Shown: positions 8,543 through 20,241 of the stretch, piece by piece
Layout of the letters: each line of letters opens with the position of its first letter
Position numbering within the stretch: the stretch's first letter is position 1
Assembly (NCBI GenBank): GCA_947683425.1
Contig: CANTUQ010000108.1
Location: 1,116,001-1,180,000, forward strand
Reading direction: 5' to 3'
Length of the DNA stretch: 64,000 bases
Source: Excoecaria cochinchinensis
Lineage: Eukaryota; Streptophyta; Magnoliopsida; Malpighiales; Euphorbiaceae
The notes under the pieces: model-generated
Seen by the model: the letters and a program-made list of their open reading frames with translations, nothing else
Told to the model about the DNA's origin: nothing
Databases searched by the model: none
Position numbers and translations under genes: made by a program

Positions 8543-11500
8543 TCATTCTACTAGGGGGCAAATGGGGTGTGACAACTCTCCCCTACTAATAAGAATTTCG
8601 TCCTCGAAATTCTCACCTGAACTGAATAACTGTGGATACTGAGCTCTCATCGACTCCTCTGGTTCGCAAGTCGCTTCCTCGACTCCATGATGGATCCACA
8701 ACACTTTAACCAAAGGAATATGCTTATTCCTCAACTGTCTCACCTCTCGAGCTAGAATAGCTCGCGGTTCCTCATCATAAGAGAAGTCTGGCTGAACCTG
8801 GATATCCTGAACTGACAGAACATGCGAAGGATCTGATTTGTACCGACGAAGCATCGAAACGTGAAACACATCATGTAACTTTGCTAACTCCATCGGTAGC
8901 ACTAATCTGTAGGCTACAGGTCCCACCTTAGCCAAAATCTCATAAGGTCCAATGAAACGAGGACTAAGCTTGCCTTTCTTTCCAAATCGAAGCACTCTCC
9001 TCCAAGGAGAAACTTTAAGGAAAACCTTGTCCCCGATCTCATAATGCACATCTTTTCTTTTCAAATTGGCGTAAGACTTCTGTCGATCCTTTGCTGCCTT
9101 CAAATTTCGCTGCACTACTCTGATTTTCTCTTCAGTATCCCTAACCAAGTCAGGTCCAATCATAGATCTCTCGGATAGCTCTGTCCAACAAATCGAAGTC
9201 CTACACTGACGACCATACAAAGCCTCATATGGTGCCATACCGATACTCGACTGAAAACTGTTGTTGTAGGCAAACTCCATCAATGATACATATCTGTCCC
9301 AACTGCCCGGAAAATCCAAAGTACAAGCCCTCATCATATCCTCCAGAATCTGAATAACTCGCTCTGACTGACCATCGGTCTGAGGATGAAACGCTGTACT
9401 GAAGTTCAACCTAGTGCCCAAAGCTCTCTGTAACTCCTTCCAAAACTTGGAAGTAAACCTCGGATCTCGATCTGACACTATGGACAAAGGCACACCATGC
9501 AGTCGAACTATCTCATCTACATAGATACTGGCTAATCTGTCCATGGAGTAGTCCACTCTAACTGGCAAGAAGTGAGGTGACTTCGTAAGCCGATCCACAA
9601 TAACCCAAACCGAATCATGCTTCCTCTGAGTCAAAGGCAAGCCAGAAACAAAGTCCATGGTGATATCACTCCATTTCCACTCAGGAATGGATAAATGCAT
9701 AAGCAAACCTGAAGGAACCTGATGCTCTGCCTTCACCTGCTGACAAGTCAAGCACTTGGAAACAAAATCCACTATATCACGCTTCATACCAGACCACCAA
9801 TAGAATTGCTTCATATCTCTGTACATCTTCTCACTGCCCGGATGCATAGTAAAGACTGAACTATGCGCCTCACTCAAGAGCTATCTCCTCAAATCCTCTG
9901 ACTCTGGTACACACAAACGACCTCTGAACATAAGTACCTCATCCTGAACTGAGAACTCTGATGGCTTACCCGATCTAACCTCATGCACAATCCGCTGAAG
10001 TCTCACATCATCTCTCTGAGCATCCACAATCAACTGTCTCAAAGTAGGCCTCACACGCAACTGGGCAAGCAAAGCCCCATCCGAACCAAATCGCCATCTG
10101 AAACGCCTCAAGAACAAGGCTGAAACTGACTTACGACTCAAAGCATCTGCAACTACATTGGCCTTACCAGGATGGTAATCCACAATGCAGTCGTAGTCCT
10201 TAAACAACTCAAGCCATCTGCGCTGTCTCATGTTCAACTCTTTCTGTGAAAGGAAGTACTTCAAACTCTTGTGGTCCGAGAAGATCCTACACTTTTCCCC
10301 ATACAAGTAATGACGCCAAATCTTCAAAGCAAAGATTACAGCTGCCAACTCTAAATCATGCGTCGGATAGTTCTTCTCATGTGGCTTCAACTGACGAGAA
10401 GCATAAGCCACTACTTTACCCTCCTGCATAAGCACACAACCAAGACCAACTCCAGAAGCATCACTGTAAATAACAAACTCCTTACCCGAGATGGGTTGAG
10501 TAAGGATAGGAGCCTCAACAAGCAACTGCTTTAACCGATCAAAACAAGACTGACACCTGTCTGACCACTCAAATCTAACTCCTTTCCTCAACAATCTAGT
10601 CATAGGAGCAGCAATCACAGAAAATCCCTTAATGAACCGACGGTAGTAACCTGCTAAGCCGAGGAAACTCCTCACTTCCTGAACATTTCGAGGCGCTTTC
10701 CAATCAACTATCGCCTCAATCTTAGCCGGGTCAACCTGAATACCGCTAGCTGAAATAATGTGACCCAAGAATGACACTTCTCGAAGCCAGAAATCACACT
10801 TGCTAAGCTTAGCAAACAAATGATGCTCTCTCAACATCTGCAAAACCAATCTGAGATGCTCCTCATGCTCACTCTCATTCTTGGAATACACCAAGATGTC
10901 ATCAATGAACACTACTACAAATCGATCTAAGTATGGTCTAAACACACGGTTCATCAGATCCATAAAAGCCGCTGGAGCATTTGTCAAACCAAACGGCATC
11001 ACAAGAAACTCATAGTGGCCATACCTAGTCCGAAATGCAGTCTTAACCACATCTGCATCCTGAACATGAAGCTGGTAGTACCCTGATCGAAGATCTATCT
11101 TGGAAAAGACACCTGCACCCCGAAGCTGATCAAATAAATCCTCAATCCTAGGCAAAGGATACTTGTTCTTCACTGTAACTTTATTAATCTGACGGTAATC
11201 AATGCACATCCGCAGGGATCCATCTTTCTTCTTGACAAACAGAACTGGAGCTCCCCATGGAGATATACTCGGTCTAATAAACCCCTTATCCAACAACTCT
11301 TGTAGCTGAGATTTAAGTTCCCTCAACTCTACAGGAGCCATCCGATAAGGTGCTCTCGAAATAGGTGCAGTACCCGGCATGATCTCAATGGACAACTCAA
11401 CCTCTCTCTCAGGAGGCAAACCAGGCAACTCGCTCGGGAACACATCCCCAAACTCCCGCACTACAGGAATATCCTCAATCTGTACGTGATCCCTCCTGGA

Positions 11501-13174
11501 ATCTAACACAACTGCTAGAAAAGCCTCACAACCTTTCCTGATGAATCTCTTAGCTTGCATCGCAGAAATAACATTATTCCCTGAACTAGCACCCAAACCT
11601 TTCAGAAACACAAGAGACTGACTTCTATCCCGAAGTACCACTGTCTTCCTATGGCAATCCACTACAGCCCGATACTTACCCAACAAGTCCATACCCAGAA
11701 TCAAGTCAAACTCTCTGAAGGGTAACTCAATCAGATCCGCTGGAAGCACAACTCCCTCAACAATCAGAGGACAATTCCTAAAAACTCTACTCACACTGAC
11801 ACTATGCCCTAATGGACTGGTCACACAAATCTCATAATCTAACTGATCAACAGAATGCAATTTATCAATAACTCTATCTGTGCACAAATATGAGTGTGTG
11901 GAACCAGGATCAATTAGAGCATACAACTCAGTGTCATGGAGTAGGAACTTACCAGCAATAACATCAGGCGCATCCTGCTCATCTCTGGCTCTCATAGCAT
12001 AAGCTCTAATGGCACCCTGAGGAGGATGCTCAACAGACTCAGAAGCAGCACCATCTCTATGCCAACCACCTCTACCTCGACCTCGGCCTCTGCCACGGGT
12101 AGCCTGAGAAGCATTCGAACCGACCCTACTGCCCTCTCTCTGGGAACCTGAATCCTCCTGTACTCTCGGACAACCGGCCAACCGATGCTCAGAACTTCCA
12201 CGCCTGAAGCATGCACCAGTGAGCCACCTACACTCACCACGATGCGACTTACTACAATGAGGACAAACTGGTGTAGTCTCAGCTCTACCACCCCTACCAG
12301 AACCTGACACAGCTGTAGAACCCTGACGTCTACCTCTAGAAGCCGGACCAGATGCTGACTCATCCTGTGGGTCCCTCGATCTCTTACTCGAAGAAGATCC
12401 TCCACGAGAAGAACTCCTCCTCTGAGCTCTCTCTCTCATCACTGTCTCAGACAACTCTGCTCTCACTGCAGCCTCCACAATCTGATAATAGTGAACCCCA
12501 GGTATACACATCAAGGAAATCAAAGCAATCTTCAATGACTCATTTAACCCTGCCTCGAAATGCTTGCATCTAAAGTCATCAGTCATAACTCCTCGAGGGG
12601 CATAGCGAGATAACCTGTTGAACTCTTTCTCATAATCAGCTACTGACAAAGTTCTCTGTCTCAAACCCAAAAACTGCGCCCATCTCGAATCTCTATAGGT
12701 CTGAGTAATGTACTTCTTTATGAACTCACCCTCAAAGAACTCCCAGGTAATCGGATCCGGTAACTGAGGATGCCTGCAAACCAACTCCCACCACTCAAAA
12801 GCAGACCCCTGAAGAAGAGCTAAAGCACACTCTGCCTGCTGGTCGGGAGGACACCGAATCTCTCTCAGAGCACGCTTCACTTTATCTAACCATCTCTCTG
12901 CAGTCTCAGACTCACTCAACCCAGTACCATAGAAATCCTCAACTCCTGCTCTCCTCAGATTTTCCATAGGTACTCTAGGAGCAGTCACTCTCTCCAATAC
13001 CCTAGCCATGTCCTGATGCAGTCTAAGCATAGCCTCTAAGGGCATGGCTGCGGCCTCGGGCTGAACCCTAGCATGCTGAGCCGACACATTAACAGAAACA
13101 GACTGATCAACAGCGGGAGGATTCACACTCTCGGCGGACTCCTCACGCGCACCATGAGCAGAATTAGAAGCCAT
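8543..13174 (-). pseudogene. Gag-Pol of chromovirus A, copy 2, with internal stop
   Basis: Same length and frame as copy 1, but a CAG-to-TAG change at 9881-9883 (after VPESEDLRR) stops translation between RNase H and integrase. Other differences hit key places: the second zinc motif reads CFRRGSS (a Cys lost), GMDW is GMDL after the protease, and the chromodomain EATW is EATC. Gag, protease, RT and RNase H would still be made as a 1097-aa product; the 444-aa integrase part has no obvious start. Copy 1 could supply functions in trans. Confidence 0.93.
8575..8584 (-). other. Polypurine tract of A copy 2
   Basis: Sense AGGGGAGAGT next to the LTR A2 start, as in copy 1. Confidence 0.85.
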
Positions 13175-13279
13175 CTAAACAAATAAGAAACAACCGTATC
13201 AGCCAACACAGATCTAGACACATACGCATCTAAGAAAATCAGAACAATCATAACAACACCCAGAAACGCCTAAACCTAT

Positions 13280-13291
13280 GCTCTGATACCA
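13280..13291 (-). other. Primer-binding site, A copy 2 (tRNA-iMet)
   Basis: Sense TGGTATCAGAGC, 5 nt from the end of LTR A3; same as copy 1. Confidence 0.95.
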
Positions 13292-13683
13292 CTAACTGTA
13301 ACACCCCCTTCCCATACGTAGGCGTTCCCATCCGATAAGGAGTGAGAAGCCGTATGAGACAAGGTGTCACCAAACAGATACAAAGCAAAGTATTCATCCA
13401 TTCATAACATACATTCAGAAATACAGAATAATTAAAAACTTTACATGCAGAAAGCAAAAGCTGATCATGCATTACTATAATTAAACTATTACAATAATGA
13501 TCAGATCAACAAGCTGATATAAATAATATTACATATACAAAATATAGATACAAAAGCAGAAGCTGATACAGAGAGTTCTATACAAAAAGAATCAATAACT
13601 GATACAAAACTGAGCCCTACACTAATCCCTTCTGTGTTGGCTTGATGACGGCGACTCACTCTAGCAAAACGCCTTCCGCACCT

Positions 13684-13723
13684 GCACGGGTAAAAACACC
13701 GTGCTAAGCGATAAAACGCTTAG
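13684..13723 (-). other. Double hairpin of LTR A3
   Basis: Same two stems as LTR A2 (CTAAGCG/CGCTTAG and GCACGG/CCGTGC). Confidence 0.75.
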
Positions 13724-13974
13724 TGGGGAAACACACATAATTTATGGACGGCCACTCACAGTGGTCGTCAAGGCATAACACATTCACAATGGCAGAATGC
13801 AAAAACTATTGCATAACTCATATAAACATGCCCGTATTTAAATACCATACTTTCAGAATCTCATCATCATATGCATTACAGAATAAACCAACATGTATTT
13901 CATCATTAAACTCATTCAGATATTCCATTCAAAGCCATATCAGATCAGAACATTTCCATTAACATTCAAAGAAT

Positions 13975-14250
13975 ACCTGCTGACTCTAGACAGTGGATAA
14001 CGAGTGTACTGAGGGTACCTTACGGGTACGAATCGAATAGTGAGGGTACCTCACAGGTACAAGTCAAATATTATATCATTTATCAGAACATGTTATTTAT
14101 ATACTGAGGGAATCTTAAACAAGATTCTATACTGAACGGTTCGCGAGGAACCAAACGGGGACCTGATCGGGGTCCAAACTGAACTGAGGGCTGCAGCTAA
14201 AAGACTCTATTAGGCATGCCTAACTATCCACTTACTTGACTCTAGCAGGT
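13975..14250 (-). other. Multi-arm structured module, LTR A3
   Basis: Same closing helix and arms as in A2; changes from A2 fall outside the stems or in flanking unpaired bases. Confidence 0.75.
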
Positions 14251-14470
14251 TATGCGTCACTGATCACATTTCAGGATATAGAGTATAATTCATCAGAAAA
14301 TCATGCCATCACGCACATCGAGGCATCAAACAGTAAGATATGCATCATACAACAGTAAAGTCCATTCAGAAGTAATACCAAATTCATTTATGAGTTAAAA
14401 ACTAGGAAATTTAGGAAAAACGGGCTGAACGGAAAAACGGGCGAGATCGGCTAGTCACTGGGCGTGACTG

Positions 14471-14799
14471 GCCTTCTCAACAGGCAGGTCACGGCGTGAC
14501 CTAGGGTCACGTCTCGTGACCTGCTTGTTTCTCGCCACTCGCGTTGCGTGATCCTCGCGGATCACGCAATGCTTATGCAGGTCACGGCGTGACCTAGGGT
14601 CACGCGACGTGACGCTCCTTCTCCCTCGCAGATCACGTTGCGTGATCTGCCTCTTCTTCGCAGGTCGCACGACGTGACCGAAGATCACGTCGCGTGACTT
14701 GCTTGTTCTTCAGCTGGTCACGCGACTGGCTTCTCAGCAGGCATGTCACGTCGTGACCAAGAGTCACGTGACGTGACTTGCCTTCCTGCGTAGCGAGTC
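14471..14799. repeat. Palindrome cluster of LTR A3
   Basis: Same array of GTCACG/CGTGAC inverted repeats as in A1. Confidence 0.85.
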
Positions 14800-15060
14800 A
14801 CGCGACGAAGAACAGTACCTAAATTTCCAGATTTTCCAGAATTTCCAGAATCAAGAATTCAAACCCAATTTGATTAAAAACCATTCAAACATGATCTTAC
14901 CTTCCAGAACTCATCTCAATTCACATAATCAATACACATGCAACTCAATTTAACATTTAAACAACCAAATCAAGACTAATTGATTCAAACTCTTCAAGAA
15001 CATATAAACCCTAGAATTTACAGTAAAACATCAAAATCGCACAAATCAATATTCCCAAAC

Positions 15061-15136
15061 CTGGATTCTAACTTCTATCACTTAGCTCCACTTGGTCCAG
15101 CAACCTCTTTCCCCTTTGGATCACGTGGAGCCTCAG
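15061..15136 (-). other. Predicted 76-nt internal exon in LTR A3
   Basis: Same acceptor, purine-rich core and AG|GTTTGGG donor as A1 and A2; intron 1 is 15137-15240. It would serve the copy 2 message, with intron 2 at 13175-15060. Confidence 0.6.
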
Positions 15137-15847
15137 CTAGAACACAAACACAGTAATTTCAACCCTAGGTTAAACCTAAACTCAAGGAAGAAGATGAAGA
15201 TGCAATTTACAGTAAGACAAAGACTAGATTATGCACTTACCAAGCTAGGAGTAAGAGTGACCAACTTCCACAACCACACTTGATTATCAGAGAGTAGTAA
15301 TTAGGAAAGGGAAAAGGAAGAAGAAGAAGAATGTGAAGTTTGAAAGGAAAACGTGAATCTGATTTTTGTTTCACCTTTCTTTTCCTTCTTTATTCTTTTT
15401 CCCAAACCTAATACACATGTCAATTCCTTGGGTGGTGAAACTTGCTCACTCATACCCTAACTCCACACATTACACACACCTAATGCACTCCTAATTAAAT
15501 ACACCCTACAATGGTATATGTAGATGCACACAAATGCAACTCAATTAATTCACACCCTAATGCCATGTATGCACCCACATAATAGTTAAACCCCAAAATC
15601 ATACATTTTACTGAAATGCCCTTATGAAATACTGTACACATGCGAATGCTTACACACATACAGACAGACAGACGAACAGACAGACAGGCTCATTCTACTA
15701 GGGGGCAAATGGGGTGTGACATTGCAAAATCGATTGCATCTTGAATAGGCTTTGTTTTATTTATACCATTTAAAGTACCATCAAAACAAATATTTAATTA
15801 CTGCTCAAAAGATATTCTCAAATACTTTATTCACATTCACATTATTC

Positions 15848-17220
15848 CCTTACACACTAAGTACACATACTGCATAATCTAAACATTCAGCAGCATATAT
15901 TTCATCACATAACTTCTTATAATAACCATGTGAATTCATAATTCCAGAGTCAATTAATGTATACATTTCTTTATCAATGAGTAGAAATATACCCGTCATG
16001 ATCTCAGGTGCACCTTGCTCCTCACGAGCCTTCTTCGCATGAGCTCCTGCTAGTACTGCAGTCGGTCGATTAACGGACTCTGACACTGTACCACCTCTGG
16101 ACTGGCCACCCCGATCATGTCCTATACCTTCTCCTCGATTAATAAGAGGTAAGTTAGATCCATCTCCACTCATATCTTGTTAATTTCTCATCACCTCATA
16201 TGATGTAGGGCAATTAGCAAGAAAGTGTCCTTTGCTGCCACATCTAAGGCATGCTCTGGTCAACCTCCAACATTCACTTCTATGGCGCTTACCACAGTGG
16301 GGACACTCTGGTACTTCACTCTTGTTACGTGATATACCCTTACCAATTCCAGATACATAAGAGGATTCTTGTCTCTTGCTCTTGATAGCTTGACTATTAG
16401 CTAACTCTGCTGGAGAAGTCATATGAGAATCTCTTGATCTCTTACCTGGGTACGAACCTCCTCGGTTAGGATTCTTTCTTTGGATGCTCTCTTCCTTAAT
16501 CTCTCATGATCTTTTCGCCCTCATAGCTGCTTGTACTATCTGATAGTAACTCACAGTTTGAGATGTAATCATAGAGATCAATAGTACTTTGATTTGCTCC
16601 TTCAGTCCCTCTTCGAATTGTTGACATCTAAATTCCTCAGTTAGCACGCCAACCTGTGCATACTTACTCAGTCTATAGAATTCTTTTTCATACTCAGCTA
16701 CAGATATACCTCTTTGCCTAAAATTCAGGAATTATTTCCAATTTCCCTCTCGATACACCTTAGTTACATACTTATTACGGAACTCTTCCCCGAAAAATAC
16801 CCACGTAACCAAACTTGGCAGCATTGGATGCCTTAAGACTAGCTTCCACCAATCATAAGCGGCACCCTGAAGTAGCGATACTGCACATTCTACTTGCTGA
16901 TCAGGAAGGCACCTTATTTCCCCAAGTAGCCTCTGAACTTTCTCAATCCAATACTCATCCTTGTCAGACTCATCAAGTCTAGCTCCGTGGAACTCCTCCG
17001 CTCCATGCTTTCTCACGGACTCTAGTGGAGCCTTTGGTATTATAATTTGATCTAACACCCTCGTCATGTCTTGAGACATTTTGAGTAAGGCTTCCATCAG
17101 TACCATTGGCACATTATAATTCTCATTAGCTAGCCTCGGCTGATCGGACCCCGTTACCTTACATTCAAGAGGATTAACACTTTCTGCAGTCGCCTCTCAA
17201 GAATTATGAGAAGGATCCAT
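15848..17220 (-). pseudogene. Gag and start of protease of element B, broken
   Basis: One frame from ATG at 17220 with stops soon after the start (near 17199), near 16732, near 16500 and near 16177, but no frameshift. It encodes a Gag like that of A (LLQGAAYDWWKLVLRHP), two zinc motifs near 16350-16250 (CPHCGKRHRSEC, CLRCGSKGHFLANC) and a protease start (LIDSGIMNSH). Beyond 15848 the same frame is still faintly recognisable (GNNVNVNKVFENI) up to the A insertion at 15722. A TTTTAG acceptor-like site lies 4 nt before the ATG. Confidence 0.85.
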
Positions 17221-17311
17221 TGACCTAAAACATAAACAAGGATGTCCACATTAGGTCAACACAACTATACACATCTTTTTCTACCCAATTCCCAGAAATG
17301 ACCAAACCTTA

Positions 17312-17323
17312 GCTCTGATACCA
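17312..17323 (-). other. Primer-binding site of element B (tRNA-iMet)
   Basis: Sense TGGTATCAGAGC, 5 nt from the LTR end. It fixes the orientation and the LTR boundary at 17329. Confidence 0.92.
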
Positions 17324-17738
17324 CTACTTATAATGCCCATTCCCAATTACCCAGTTAGCCCAGCTAATAGAGTCGAGAATGGTCGTTACATGATAATCAC
17401 TTCCTCATACACATACATAGTCCAAATGCATATAGAAAATCTGTAAAATTAAATTTTTGTTTCCATCGCATTCACATGCAGCCAATTATTGATACTCATC
17501 ATACGCTTGCTCATGCATCCGTGCATACACACACTTATACAAGTTAAGTATTGCAGGCCTGGTTACTTAATATATCACATACTTTATGCTATCCAAAATA
17601 ATAATTATATAACACAAAACACAAATCTACCCCAAAACCTACGCTATCAGCAACCCTAGTGTGTTGACCCTTGCCAATGCGGAACTGTCCTTCGAATCAC
17701 CTCGCTTCAAAACCTACACGGATTAGGAAAGACCCGTG

Positions 17739-17756
17739 CTAAGCGATAACGCTTAG
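17739..17756 (-). other. CTAAGCG/CGCTTAG hairpin of LTR B
   Basis: Perfect 7-bp stem with a 4-nt loop, preceded on plus by ACACGG...CCGTG remnants of the partner hairpin. Confidence 0.72.
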
Positions 17757-18108
17757 TGGGGAATAATACAATATACATATATATATATTACAAAGCATGT
17801 AACTAGTTTGAGGCACATATTAATTTCCAAACTTCAAGTTCAGTATATACATATATTCATGTGTTTATATGCATCATTGTTTCATTGTACTTAAAAGATA
17901 TACACTTAAATCGAGTCTCTACAGTCATGCCTTGTTATCATACATTAGCATCCATATAATATTGTTATAACATCTACACATCTTGATTTATACTCATATT
18001 GAAGAATCACATTCGCTTAATTGCATCACACGACAAATCTTAACACATCTCATTCACATTCTCATTCTATAACATTCTTTATATGATCAGATTATTAACA
18101 TTAGTCTT

Positions 18109-18351
18109 GCCTGCAACTCAAAGATACGGATAACGGGTATCACAATCGGTACTTGAAAGTACGACAATCATTTTGTATCCGAAGATACACACTCGCAATC
18201 AGTACCCGTAGGTACAGGAATATTCAGTATAATACAATGAACCCGATAAGGATTCAAACAATTCAAAGATTTCCCGAAGGAAATAAACGCCATTGACCGC
18301 ACTTTTAGACCCTATAGGCATGCCTACCTATCCACTTTTTGACCGGCAGGC
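18109..18351 (-). other. Multi-arm structured module, LTR B
   Basis: Closed by GCCTGC (18109) with GCAGGC (18346), a compensated version of the ACCTGC/GCAGGT pair in A, plus GGATA/TATCC. Arms include GTATC-CGAA-GATAC (18175-18188), GTACC-CGTA-GGTAC (18202-18215), GAACCC/GGATTC (18239-18255), ATTTCC-CGAA-GGAAAT (18269-18284) and the TAGGCATGCCTA arm. In the sense strand three loops become C(UUCG)G, C(UACG)G and C(UUCG)G. Confidence 0.78.
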
Positions 18352-18789
18352 TAATTATTATTCCAGATATCTGTAATTCAATTACTATTTACATTACTCA
18401 CATAATCGTATGTGGTTCAACTTGCATATAATAGATCACATACGCTTGTAAGTATACAATTGTGTTCACATTCTCTTCATATGCAATCTCATTTAATCAT
18501 ACACATTCATATAATTCATAATCATATAATAGGTCTTAATAATGTTGATATACTAATATAAGTTCCATTCCATATCATTATATATTATTACACAATATTC
18601 TATAAAGAATTACTCATATACATGACTTAACAAGCAAGCCCACATTCACTTGTCTCATACATTTCATCTCATTTAACCATAATGTTTAGCACATAATAAT
18701 CTTCATTAAATGATATTAAATTTGATTGGATTATTGATCATGCATGTATATAACATTTGGCCAAGTATTATTGTTCAATATACAAAACA

Positions 18790-19056
18790 GAGGTACCTCA
18801 CGGTGATAATAAATTTAATTGTGACCGTGATATACCAAGATTTCAGAATAGAATACAATCGCAAATACCTCATGGGGACAATCAATTTTGTTATCATCGT
18901 GAGATGCAATTATCTTCCTGGCACAATGCAACTGATGGTATCTCACGGTGACAATCAATTTGGTTGTCACCGTGACATACCAAATGCACCCAAGCAGAAT
19001 GCAAAACTTACATACCTCATGGTGACAATCAATTTGGTTATCACCGTGATCTATGA
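18790..19056. repeat. Palindrome cluster of LTR B (TCACGGTGACAA type)
   Basis: Four long hairpins spaced about 75 bp, each like TCACGGTGACAATCAA paired with TTGGTTGTCACCGTGA, some arms decayed. Same position in the LTR as the unrelated palindromes of A. Confidence 0.82.
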
Positions 19057-19602
19057 AAATTTGCCAAAACATAGCTATGTTTTACTGACGCACAGCTATG
19101 CTTTTCTCATGCAAATCTCATAACAAAATTCAAGTCCTCATAACTCAATTCAAATGTCATTATTAGCCAAATCATCCTTCTAAGCACACGTTCTATTACT
19201 TATTAACTCTCTAACAATGTCGATTTCAACACAATTAGATGACAACTGAAGGAGCTATGTTCAAATGATTATAACATGCTCCAAATGACTCATATGCACA
19301 TTTTGGTTCACATAAGAAAACCATTTTAAAATCTTACACTTGTTCAAACTATTTATATTTCCATGTCAAGTTCACATAAAAATTTCAATCCGAGAATTCA
19401 CCTATCAAATAAACTTATATAATACACTTTCTCTCAATTTACATTCAAACACATATATCCAAATTTAGGGTTCAACAAACTCATAGAAACCAACACACTC
19501 CAATGCAATCATTCCTTTAATACAATTATCTTATAGCATAACACAACAATTTCTCACACAATAAATAAAATTATACACATATGTCACAATTGGTTCCCAA
19601 AC

Positions 19603-19680
19603 CTCTTCTCCTTAGCTCCCTAGAAGTCACTCAGCCTCTTGATCAATCACCTTCCCCTTTCCTTTGATTCTCTTTACCCC
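19603..19680 (-). other. Predicted 78-nt internal exon in LTR B
   Basis: Sense acceptor AGTTGAG before 19680 and donor AG|GTTTGGG after 19603; purine core AAAGGAAAGGGGAAGG; one frame reads KRIKGKGKVIDQEAE then stop. Intron 1 is 19681-19804 (124 nt), starting with GTAAGC. Confidence 0.55.
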
Positions 19681-20241
19681 CTCAACTTTAGCTATCATCA
19701 AATCTAGGATTGGAACAAGGATTAACTACCAACTCATCACAACCCAATAACAAGAAAAGGAGCAGAAGAAGATGAGAAATCAACTACTAGATCACTTAGC
19801 TTACTAAAACAGAACTTAGCAACCAATACATCATTTATCTTCAATAGAATTCTTATAGAGATCACTTAAGTAATAGCTTCCGAAATGAAGAGAAGAAGAT
19901 GAGTGTGAAGAAGGAAAGATAGTCCGGAATTGTACATACAAAGGAGTGGATTTCCTCTTTCCTCAATGAGATATATATTGCATGAAATAGGTTGGGTTGG
20001 CAATGCCACAACCGGACACATGGATCCCACTATAATCCTTCCAACTCAATTAACTTAATTAAGTTTAATTAACTCATAATTAATCCACCGCTAATACTTT
20101 CACAATTAAGCCACTTATCCTATTTCATTCATTCAATTGAGTCCTTCTCTAAAGTTTAATTCAGTCCCATAAATCAAATTAGGTCACACATACTTCCTCA
20201 ATTAAACCAATTACTACCAAGGTACAATTCCGACCATTACA

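Larger units (their letters stand above)
6150..8574 (-). mobile_element. A2: shared full-length LTR (2425 bp)
   Basis: Bounded by TGTAACACC and GTGTGACA. On its left is a primer-binding site and on its right a polypurine tract, so it is at once the 5' LTR of copy 1 and the 3' LTR of copy 2. It differs from A1 and A3 by scattered single bases only, so the array is recent. Sense order: U3 (8574 down to about 8200), leader, intron 1, small exon (7914-7989), palindromes, multi-arm fold, double hairpin. Confidence 0.95.
13297..15721 (-). mobile_element. A3: 5' LTR of chromovirus A copy 2
   Basis: Complete 2425-bp LTR, TGTAACACC to GTGTGACA, and the right end of the tandem array. At 15722 the sequence changes to the decayed protease region of element B. 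The right-hand target duplication would be TTGCA (15722-15726); its partner is off the left edge. Small differences from A1 and A2 (for example a one-base change in the GGTTC arm flank) show limited divergence. Confidence 0.95.
17329..20241 (-). mobile_element. 5' LTR of element B (about 2.9 kb)
   Basis: Left boundary follows the primer-binding site (TATAATGCC, a mutated TGTAA); right boundary is ...GACCATTACA at 20241, giving sense start TGTAATGGTC. A TATA-like ATATATAT (19971-19978, sense) precedes a CT-rich leader, so the transcription start is probably near 19940. Part order matches A despite little base similarity. The other LTR is off the left edge beyond the A insertion. Confidence 0.82.
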
